From Apostichopus japonicus (Eukaryota; Echinodermata; Holothuroidea; Aspidochirotida; Stichopodidae), in the NCBI RefSeq assembly GCF_037975245.1, contig NC_092571.1, positions 26,552,564 through 26,616,563 of the forward strand: DNA of 64,000 nucleotides, in the 5' to 3' direction. Each line of letters starts with the position of its first letter. Within the stretch, counting starts at the first letter, position 1. Of this stretch, positions 55,458 to 64,000 are shown in pieces. Under the pieces are notes generated by a model. The model was not told the origin of the DNA. It did no database searches and worked only from the letters and a program-made list of their open reading frames with translations. A program made the translations under genes and the position numbers.

Positions 55458-55803
55458 AAGGGGTTAATCAACGGTCTACCGTGCGTTACTCACAGGATTA
55501 ATGCACGATCGGGGGATAATGCAAGCGATGCACGAGGGCGGAGCCCGAGTGCATCCAGCGATAGCATTAACACCCGGAGTGCATTAATCATGTGAGTAAC
55601 GCACGCTAGACCGTTGATTAACCCCGTTCATTCATACACTACCATTTGTGTGGGGAAAAATCATAAAAGAAAACATTTTTGGTTACATATAACCAAAGAT
55701 TTATTAAAGTGGTGCCCCGTAATTTTACCGTGCGTTACTCACATGATTAACCACGGTCAGCTGACCTGAATGGACCAATAGGATTTAGGAATCTTTACTA
55801 AGT
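55458..55803. mobile_element. Foldback insertion, copy 2 (co-duplicated)
   Basis: Same insertion, same site and nearly the same sequence as 52346-52691, at an offset of 3,112. It was copied with the higher-order unit, not inserted independently. A small difference (GGGGTTAATCAACGG) restores pairing in the palindrome stem. Confidence 0.75.
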
Positions 55804-56480
55804 ATGAATGAACAGGCGGTTTACTCGTTTAGTCATTAATGTTTCAGACTTCATATTTTGTTTATTTTCGATATAATTCCCCCAAAATCGCATTCAGCTA
55901 ACAAATTCTGATAAATTGAATCGTTATACTCTCTACAAAAAATGTTAAGCTAGGGCATTTCTAGTAAACTACAGCATATATATTTATGCTTAAAAAAAGC
56001 AATCATACTAATTTATCTGCAAAACTAGGTCAACAATTGTTATTGTTTCAAATTTTCACCCAATTTTTGCTGTTGTTTTTGTGAAAATCCGGAAATCTTC
56101 GAACTGCAACCTCATATACATACCGTCATGCCGTTCGCAAATTATCTATCCATTGTACCATGATAGTATCGCAGATTAGACTATGTCAGAGTAATTAACA
56201 AATCTCCATCTTTTGGAGAAAACCATTCAGTGTAGAGCGCCGTAAACACAATGAAGTTACATATATATTGTACCCAACGCCCAGAACTTCCCATATTGTC
56301 TGTAGCTCAAATTCTCTATACTCCAAATGTTCATTTGATAGAGTTATCAGCACACGTTATGATCATGATTTTCTAATTCTAAACAAAGTCACTCCTCTCT
56401 ATATTTTCAGTACATCAACATCAAAGACACTTTTACCTTGTCCAACTGTCATATTGTTTGTTTTCTCTTTTCGTTCACAG

Positions 56481-56558
56481 CATTATATGGAATATCTCCA
56501 TCGGGTAAAACCGAAATCAGAGAGATATTTTCGTTCACAGTCTGCAACTGAGTATTGG
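56481..56558 (+). CDS. Micro-exon-like segment A3, 78 nt
   Basis: The duplicate of A2, with one coding difference near the end (ATEYW versus ATEHW). Acceptor and GTAATG donor are intact, and the boundary frame is open. Confidence 0.45.
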
Positions 56559-57961
56559 GTAATGCCGAATTGTTGAATCTCTTAATATGTACACAGTGGC
56601 AGAGACCTATGTTTGCAATAATATTCAGTTTTCCTATTAATATAGATTTTGTCACCATCACATTTTATCAATGGCAGTTGTAAGAAATCAGAGAGGTGGA
56701 AATCTTCAAAACTGAGATCTGATATTTGGTAATATCAAAATGTCTTCGACATATGGCAACATGGATGTAGAATGTGTACACCTATCGAATACATTTCGCC
56801 TAGACTTTATACCTTTCATTGCCTTTGGCCATCTCACGTGCTCTCCCTGGTCTGTAACCAAAACATACTCACAACTATACATGTCTCAAAGTCTATAAGA
56901 CAATCTCGACTGAATCTTTCGACTACAACAATGTTGTTATGATAGAGATTCATATACAAAATTGGGAGTAACGTATTTATAATACGCATATCATCTGTAA
57001 ATGGCGGAACAAAACAAAATACTTAGGTAAATCTGATCAATGCTGTTTACCAAAAGAAAAAATAGTCTTTGGAAGGTACGTATTGATTTAATTTCCAATT
57101 GCTAGTAATGGCCTTTATCAATAATGAACAGACGGTTTGCTCGTGTAGTCATTTATGTTTAAGACTTCATATGGCAAGATACCGAGCAGGAATAAAGCAT
57201 TACTGAGTGTGAATAAAAAGTTATGGTGAATTACGAGTACAGTATAGTTATCAATGTATTTTCTGAGAACAGATAAGAGTGACATAATACTATTTAATGA
57301 TGAGATGTATATATGTTATCATGTTTTGATGCAATATATATATATTTTTGCGATTTCATTCCCAGAAATATCCAAATCCCATACTTCAAACAAAATCTTA
57401 TTGATTATATTGTTATACTTTTTAAAAATAAAGCAATTTAGCCAGGTCACTTTTAGCACACTTAAGTAATGATATATAATTTTTTAAGAATCACTGTTTT
57501 TTTTTATTGCAAGACTAGGTCAAAGTTGTTATTGTTTTAAATTTTCACACAATTTTGTCTGTGTTTGTAAAAATCTGTAAATCTCAAACCAGCAACCTCA
57601 TATACATATCGTCATGTTGTTTTCAAATTGTCTTTTCTTTGAACCATCATAGTATCGCAGATTAGACTATGTCAAACTAATTAACAACTCGCCCTCTATT
57701 GGAGAAAACCATTCAGTGTAGAGCGCCGAATACACAATTAAGTTACGTACATTTAGTAATTAACCAACACAGTACTTCCCAGACGTGTGTAGCACAAAAC
57801 CTGTATACCTCAATGTTCATTTATATGAGGTACCGGAAACACTTTATGATCACGATTATGATGACTAAGTTACTCTAAAAATAATTTTCTGTACATCAAC
57901 ATCAGAGAAATTATAACCTTGTATAACTGTCATATTGTTTGCTCTCTTTTTTCGTTCACAG

Positions 57962-57985
57962 ATTTGTTTGCTAGTTCTCGTTCTG
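57962..57985 (+). CDS. Micro-exon-like segment B3, 24 nt
   Basis: Acceptor CTTTTTTCGTTCACAG intact, donor CTG|GTAATG. The boundary frame reads ICLLVLVL. Flanking introns align well with those of type A units, although the exon itself does not. Confidence 0.45.
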
Positions 57986-59324
57986 GTAATGTCGAAATTA
58001 CTTTTTTTCTTAATATGTACACAGTGGCAGGAAACTAACTTTACTAAAATATTCAGTTTTCATAGATTTTATCACCAACATATTTTATCAATGGCGGTTA
58101 TAAGAAATCAGAGAGGTGGAAATCTTCAAAACTGAAATCTGATATTTGGTAATATCAAAATGTCTTCGACATGTGGCAAACATGGATGTAGAATGTGTAC
58201 ACCTCTCGAATACATTTTGCCTAGACTTTATACCTTTCATTGCCTTTGGCCAACTCACGCGCTCTCCCTGGTCTGTGACCAAAACATACCCACAACTATA
58301 TGTTGTTATGATAGAGATACATATACAAAATTGAGAGTAACGTATTTATAATACGCATATCATCTGTAAATGGCGGAGCAAAACAAAATAGGTAAATCTG
58401 ATCAATGCTGTTTACCAAAAGTAAAAAAAAACTCTTAGCAAGGTACGTATTGATTAAATTTCCAATTGCTAGTTATGGCCTTTATCTATAATGAACAGAC
58501 GGTTTACTCGTGAAGTCATTTATGTTTAAGACTTCATATGGCAAGATACCGAGCATGAATAAGGCATTACTGAGTGTGAATAAAAACGTACGGTGAATTA
58601 CGAGTACCGTATGGTTATCAATGCTTTCTCTGAATACAGATAAAAGTGACAACTTACTATTTAATAATGAGATGCATATATGTTATCATGTTTTGATGCA
58701 ACATATTTTGTTTATTTTCGATTTCCTTCCCAGAAATATCCAAATCCCATACAGCAAACAAAAGATGATAGATATAATCCTTACAAAATTTAGAAATAAA
58801 AAAGTTGAGCCAGGTCACTTTAAGCACACTAATGTAAAGATATTCATGTTTAAAAAAATCACTGTTATTTTTTTCGCTGGGCTAGGTCAAAATTTATTAT
58901 AGTTTTAAATGTTCACCAACGTTTTTTGATGTTTGTGAAATCTGTATATCTTCGACCTGCATCCTCATATAGATATCGTCATGCTGCATCAAATTATCTA
59001 TCCATTGTACCATCATAGTATCGCAGATTAGACTATGTCAACCAAATTAACAAATCGCCCTCTACTTGAGAAAACCATTCAGTGTAGAGCGCCGAAAACA
59101 CAATAAAGTTACGCACATTTAGTAACCAACACAGTACTTCCAACATCGTCTGTAGCTCAAAACTTACATACCCCCAATGTTCATTTGATAGAGGTACCAG
59201 CAACACTTTTAATTATGAATTTCTAGACTAAGGCACTCTATAAAGAATTTTCTGTACATCAACATCAAAGAAATTATAACCTTGTATAACTGTCATACTG
59301 TTTGCTTTTTCTGTTCTTTCACAG

Positions 59325-59348
59325 ATTTGTTTGCTACCTCTCGTTCAG
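59325..59348 (+). CDS. Micro-exon-like segment B4, 24 nt
   Basis: Acceptor TTTCTGTTCTTTCACAG, donor CAG|GTAATG (full exon-side CAG). Reads ICLLPLVQ. Followed only 320 bp later by A4, because an internal deletion near 59640 joins two units. Confidence 0.5.
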
Positions 59349-59668
59349 GTAATGTCGAAATTACTTTTTTTCTTAATATGTACACAAAAGCAGTAAACTA
59401 AGTTTTCCAAAAAAGTTAGTTTTGCCATTAATATAGATCTTGTCACCTTCACATTTTATCAATGGCGGTTATAAGAAATCAGAGAGATGGAAATCTTCAA
59501 AACTGAAATCTGATATTTGATAATATCCAAAGAGTCTTCTACATTTGCAAAACATGGATGTATTCTCGTAGAATGTAAGCAACTATATCATACATTTCGC
59601 CTACACTTCACACCTTTTTATTGCCTTTGGCAAAGTCATATTGTTTGGTTTCTGTTTTTCGTTCACAG

Positions 59669-59755
59669 CATGGTATGGAACATCTCCCTCAGTTAAATCC
59701 GAAATCACAGAGATATTTTCGTTCACAGTCTGCAACTGAGTATGATTTCGCTAAG
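59669..59755 (+). CDS. Micro-exon-like segment A4, 87 nt
   Basis: Acceptor GTTTTTCGTTCACAG, donor AAG|GTAATG. 29 open codons: start HGMEHLPQLNPKSQ, centre RYFRSQSATEY, end DFAK. Compared with A1 there are about ten substitutions and a nine-base longer end, and no frameshift. A GT present inside A1-A3 (CGG|GTAAAA) is TT here, which argues that the type A segment is one exon with no 36-nt intron inside. Confidence 0.5.
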
Positions 59756-61155
59756 GTAATGCCGAAATTGTTGTATCTTTTAATTTGTACACAGTGGCAG
59801 GGAACTAACTTTACAATAATATTCAGTTTTCCTATTAATATAGATTTTATCACCAACACATTTTATCAATGGCGGTTATAAGAAATCAGAGAGGTGGAAA
59901 TCTTCAAAACTGAAATCTGATATTTGGTAATATCAAAATGTCTTCGACATAGGGCAAACATGGATGTAGAATGTGTACACCTCTCGAATACATTTCGTCT
60001 AGACTTTATACCTTTCATTGCCTTTGGCCAACTCACGTGCTCTCCCTGGTCTGTGACCTAAACATACTCACAACTATACATGTCTCAAAGTCTATAAGAC
60101 AATCTCGACTGAATCTTTCGACTACAACAATGTTGTTATGATAGAGATTCATATACAAAATTGGGAGTAACGTATTTATAATACGCATATCATCTGTAAA
60201 TGGCGGAACAAAACAAAATACTTAGGTAAATCTGATCAATGCTGTTTACCAAAAGAAAAAATAGTCTTTGGAAGGTACGTATTGATTTAATTTCCAATTG
60301 CTAGTAATGGCCTTTATCAATAATGAACAGACGGTTTGCTCGTGTAGTCATTTATGTTTAAGACTTCATATGGCAAGATACCGAGCATGAATAAAGCATT
60401 ACTGAGTGTGAATAAAAACTTACGGTGAATTACGAGTACAGTACAGTTATCAATGCTTTCTCTGGATACAGATAAAAGTGACAACTTACTATTTAATAAT
60501 GAGATGCATATATGTTATCATGTTTTGATGCAACATATTTTGTTTATTTTCGATTTCCTTCCCAGATATACCCAAATCCCATACAGCAAACAAAAGATGA
60601 TAGATATAATCCTTACACAATTTAGAAATAAAAAAGTTGAGCCAGGTCACTTTAAGCACACTAATGTAAAGATATTCATGTTTAAAAAAATCACTGTTAT
60701 TTTTTCGCTGGGCTAGGTCAAAATTTATTATAGTTTTAAATGTTCACCAACGTTTTTTGGTGTTTGTGAAATCTGTATATCTTCGACCTGCATCCTCATA
60801 TAGATATCGTCATGTTGCATCAAATTATCTATCCATTGCACCATCATAGTATCGCAGATTAGACTATGTCAACCAAATTAACAAATCGCCCTCTACTTGA
60901 GAAAACCATTCAGTGTAGAGCGCCGAAAACACAATAAAGTTACGCACATTTAGTAACCAACACAGTACTTCCAACATCGTCTGTAGATAAAAACCTGTAT
61001 ACCCCCAAATGTTCATTTGATAGAGGTACCAGCAACACTTTTAATTATGAATTTCTAGACTAAGGCACTCTATAAAGAATTTTCTGTCATCAACATCAAA
61101 GAAATTATAACCTTGTATAACTGTCATACTGTTTGCTTTTTCTGTTCTTTCACAG

Positions 61156-61179
61156 ATTTGTTTGCTACCTCTCGTTCAG
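61156..61179 (+). CDS. Micro-exon-like segment B5, 24 nt
   Basis: Same sequence and splice signals as B4 (ICLLPLVQ, CAG|GTAATG), from the 1.83-kb duplication. The next unit is joined by an internal deletion near 61450, placing B6 only 556 bp downstream. Confidence 0.5.
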
Positions 61180-61711
61180 GTAATGTCGAAATTACTTTTT
61201 CTCTTCATATGTACACAGTGGCAGGGAACTAAGTATTCCAAAATATTTATTTTTGCCATAAATATAGATCTTGTCACCTTCACATTTTATCAATGGCGGT
61301 TATAAGAAATCAGAGAGATGGAAATCTTCAAAACTGAAATTTGATATTTGATAGTATCCAAAGAGTCTTCTACATTTGGAAAACATGGATGTATTTTCGT
61401 AGAATGTAAGCAACTATATCATAGATTTCGCCTACACTTCATACCGTTTTATCTGAGAAAACCATTCAGTGTAGAGCGCCGAAAACACAATAAAGTTACG
61501 CACATTTAGTAACCAACATAGTACTTCCAACATCGTCTGTAGCTCAAAACCTGCATACCCCCAATGTTCATTTGATAGAGGTACCAGCAACAATTTTAAT
61601 TATGAATTTCTAGACTAAGTCACTCTATAAAGAATTTTCTGTACATCAACATCAAAGAAATTATAAACCTGTTTAACTGTCAGATTGTTTGCTTTCTTTG
61701 TTCGTTCACAG

Positions 61712-61735
61712 ATTTGTTTGCTACTTCTCGTTCAG
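61712..61735 (+). CDS. Micro-exon-like segment B6, 24 nt
   Basis: Acceptor CTTTGTTCGTTCACAG, donor CAG|GTAATG, reading ICLLLLVQ. One residue differs from B4/B5. Confidence 0.5.
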
Positions 61736-62981
61736 GTAATGTCGAAGTTACTTTTTCTCTTCATATGTACACAGTGGCAGGGAACTAAGTTTTCAAAAAC
61801 ATTTAGTTTTGCTATTAATATAGATCTCGTCACCTTAACATTTTTATCAATGACGGTTATAAGAAATCAGAGAGGTGGAAATCTTCAAAACTGAAATCTG
61901 ATATTGGTAATATCCAAATGTCTTCTACATTTGGCAAACATTGATATAGAATGTGTGCAAGGCTATCAAATACATCCGCCTGGACTTTATACCTTTCAAT
62001 GACTTTGGCCAAATCATGTGATCTCCCTGGTTCGTGACCGAAACATACTCTCAACTATACTTGGAATCTCTAAGTCTATAAGACAATATTCGACTCAACC
62101 TGAGGACTTTTAAAATATTACTATGATAGATATACATATACATAATAGAGAGTAACGCATTTCTAAGACGCATAGCACATGTAAATGACGGAACAAAACA
62201 AAATAGGTAAATGTGTTAATTGCTGTTTACATATAAAAGGCTCTTTGGATAGTGCGTATGTAGTTAATTTCCAATTGCTATTTATGACCTTTATCAATAA
62301 TGAACAGGCGGTTTGCTCGTTAAGTCATTTATGCTTGAGACTTCATATTTTGTTTATTTTCGAGGTAATTCCCCCCTAATCACCAAAATCGCATTCAGCT
62401 AACAAATTCTGATAAATTGAATCGTTATACTCTCTACAAAAAATGTTAAGCTAGGGCATTTCTAGTAAACTACAGCATATATATTTATGCTTAAAAAAAG
62501 CAATCATACTAATTTATCTGCAAAACTAGGTCAACAATTGTTATTGTTTCAAATTTTCACCCAATTTTTGCTGTTGTGTTTGTGAAAATCCGGAAATCTT
62601 CGAACTGCAACCTCAGCTACATACCGTCATGCCGTTCGCAAATTATCTATCCATTGTACCATGATAGTATCGCAGATTAGACTATGTCAGAGTAATTAAC
62701 AAATCTCCATCTTTTGGAGAAAACCATTCAGTGTAGAGCGCCGTAAACACAATGAAGTTACATATATATTGTACCCAACGCCCAGAACTTCCCATATTGT
62801 CTGTAGCTCAAATTCTCTATACTCCAAATGTTCATTTGATAGAGTTATCAGCACACGTTATGATCATGATTTTCTAATTCTAAACAAAGTCACTCCTATC
62901 TATATTTTCAGTACATCAACATCAAAGACACTTTTACCTTGTCCAACTGTCATATTGTTTGTTTTCTCTTTTCGTTCACAG

Positions 62982-63059
62982 CATTATATGGAATATCTCC
63001 ATCGGGTAAAACCGAAATCAGAGAGATATTTTCGTTCACAGTCTGCAACTGAGTATTGG
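62982..63059 (+). CDS. Micro-exon-like segment A5, 78 nt
   Basis: Encodes the same 26 residues as A3 (offset 6,501), with the acceptor and GTAATG donor kept. It is the last segment before the window ends, and the array clearly continues beyond. Confidence 0.45.
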
Positions 63060-64000
63060 GTAATGCCGAATTGTTGAATCTCTTAATATGTACACAGTGG
63101 CAGAGACCTATGTTTGCAATAATATTCAGTTTTCCTATTAATATAGATTTTGTCACCATCACATTTTATCAATGGCAGTTGTAAGAAATCAGAGAGGTGG
63201 AAATCTTCAAAACTGAGATCTGATATTTGGTAATATCAAAATGTCTTCGACATATGGCAACATGGATGTAGAATGTGTACACCTATCGAATACATTTCGC
63301 CTAGACTTTATACCTTTCATTGCCTTTGGCCATCTCACGTGCTCTCCCTGGTCTGTAACCAAAACATACTCACAACTATACATGTCTCAAAGTCTATAAG
63401 ACAATCTCGACTGAATCTTTCGACTACAACAATGTTGTTATGATAGAGATTCATATACAAAATTGGGAGTAACGTATTTATAATACGCATATCATCTGTA
63501 AATGGCGGAACAAAACAAAATACTTAGGTAAATCTGATCAATGCTGTTTACCAAAAGAAAAAATAGTCTTTGGAAGGTACGTATTGATTTAATTTCCAAT
63601 TGCTAGTAATGGCCTTTATCAATAATGAACAGACGGTTTGCTCGTGTAGTCATTTATGTTTAAGACTTCATATGGCAAGATACCGAGCAGGAATAAAGCA
63701 TTACTGAGTGTGAATAAAAAGTTATGGTGAATTACGAGTACAGTATAGTTATCAATGTATTTTCTGAGAACAGATAAGAGTGACATAATACTATTTAATG
63801 ATGAGATGTATATATGTTATCATGTTTTGATGCAATATATATATATTTTTGCGATTTCATTCCCAGAAATATCCAAATCCCATACTTCAAACAAAATCTT
63901 ATTGATTATATTGTTATACTTTTTAAAAATAAAGCAATTTAGCCAGGTCACTTTTAGCACACTTAAGTAATGATATATAATTTTTTAAGAATCACTGTTT

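Larger units (their letters stand above)
48095..64000 (+). repeat. Tandem array of ~1.2-1.8 kb units carrying micro-exon-like segments
   Basis: The marker GTATCGCAGA occurs at 48706, 49944, 51449, 53054, 54561, 56166, 57652, 59018, 60849 and 62667, giving spacings of 1238, 1505, 1605, 1507, 1605, 1486, 1366, 1831 and 1818. Unit homology is first seen near 48095 and runs off the right edge. Two unit types alternate in part, forming a 3,112-bp higher-order repeat (51550-54100 equals 54662-57212 almost exactly). 62388-64000 repeats 55887-57499 (offset 6,501), and 58450-59570 repeats 60280-61400 (offset about 1,832). Unit-to-unit junctions at 59640 and 61450 are internal deletions. (AT)n runs lie at about 51248 and 54224, and C10-11 tracts at 49030 and 49637. 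Confidence 0.95.

Noticed and set aside
50517-58351. Cysteine-bearing open frames beginning MSSTxxKHGCRMC in several array units, once suspected to be a secreted peptide
   Set aside because: The frame is broken or shifted in other units (53630, 56740), the ATG is replaced by AGAGTC in some (49205, 59530), there is no signal peptide, and changes do not respect codons.
48700-62720. CTCF-like site in the recurring phrase AAATCGCCCTCTATTGGAG of array units
   Set aside because: Only loosely like the vertebrate motif and altered in several units; not supportable without binding data.
49130-63200. Repeated short frame MAVIRNQRGGNLQN in many units
   Set aside because: Stops after 14 codons, is changed in others (MAVVRNQRG), and is not bounded by convincing splice sites; conservation follows the whole unit.
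1-64000. CRISPR arrays, bacterial operons, rRNA genes
   Set aside because: Tandem units here are too long and spacerless for CRISPR; no ribosomal or bacterial gene sequence was seen.

Overview
The window looks like a gene-poor, AT-rich, repeat-rich piece of an animal nuclear genome. Supporting this are GT..AG splice-like signals, non-autonomous hAT elements with 8-bp target duplications, a decayed non-LTR retrotransposon, a tRNA-derived SINE and many diverged tandem repeats. Nothing bacterial was seen: no operons, no long uninterrupted genes, no Shine-Dalgarno spacing. A marine invertebrate, most likely an echinoderm such as a sea cucumber, is my guess from the overall repeat style and a cysteine-rich host-gene family seen at 8 kb. 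That placement is inference and cannot be confirmed here.

Layout. 0-10 kb: dispersed repeats (including a TGACCTTTGACC-rich family), a SINE, and on the minus strand a broken gene of a WMT-KP / CxC cysteine-rich family (8.0-8.8 kb) with a possible first exon at 9.9 kb. 10-18.7 kb: mostly unassigned, but 14.6-15.9 kb holds a ~400-bp tandem repeat whose three full units each carry a signal-peptide-like exon on the minus strand. 18.8-35.4 kb: four non-autonomous hAT-like elements with visible terminal repeats, a TTAA-flanked MITE, a pair of promoter-like repeats pointing toward each other (20.6 and 33.1 kb), and an orphan open frame at 27.8-28.2 kb. 36-39 kb: two perfect hairpins, a 30-nt exon-like cassette triplicated at 38.4 kb, and small ATGGC-type candidate starts. 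39.8-42 kb: a 5'-truncated, frameshifted non-LTR reverse transcriptase on the minus strand. 42.2-43.5 kb: tandem repeats, including an array dense in CCTGG. 44.7-45.6 kb: fragments of a possible secreted-protein gene on the minus strand.

48.1-64.0 kb (open at the right edge): a tandem array of about ten 1.2-1.8 kb units, partly organised as ~3.1 kb higher-order units. Nearly every unit carries one short segment bounded by a very good 3' splice site (branch-like TAAC, pyrimidine tract, TTCGTTCACAG) and a GTAATG/GTAAGG donor. The segments are 24, 27, 78 or 87 nt, all multiples of three, and all are open in the frame that starts at the exon boundary. Sequences flanking them align between unit types while the exon-like segments of types A and B do not. 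I read this as a candidate micro-exon gene, or the expanded exon array of one, formed by tandem duplication of symmetric phase-0 exons, possibly with fast-evolving exons. The architecture resembles the micro-exon genes known from schistosomes, but no sequence relationship is claimed. Transcript data would decide it.

No complete, confidently named protein-coding gene is present. Single-exon calls below rest on open frame, splice-site quality and residue composition only, and are scored low.
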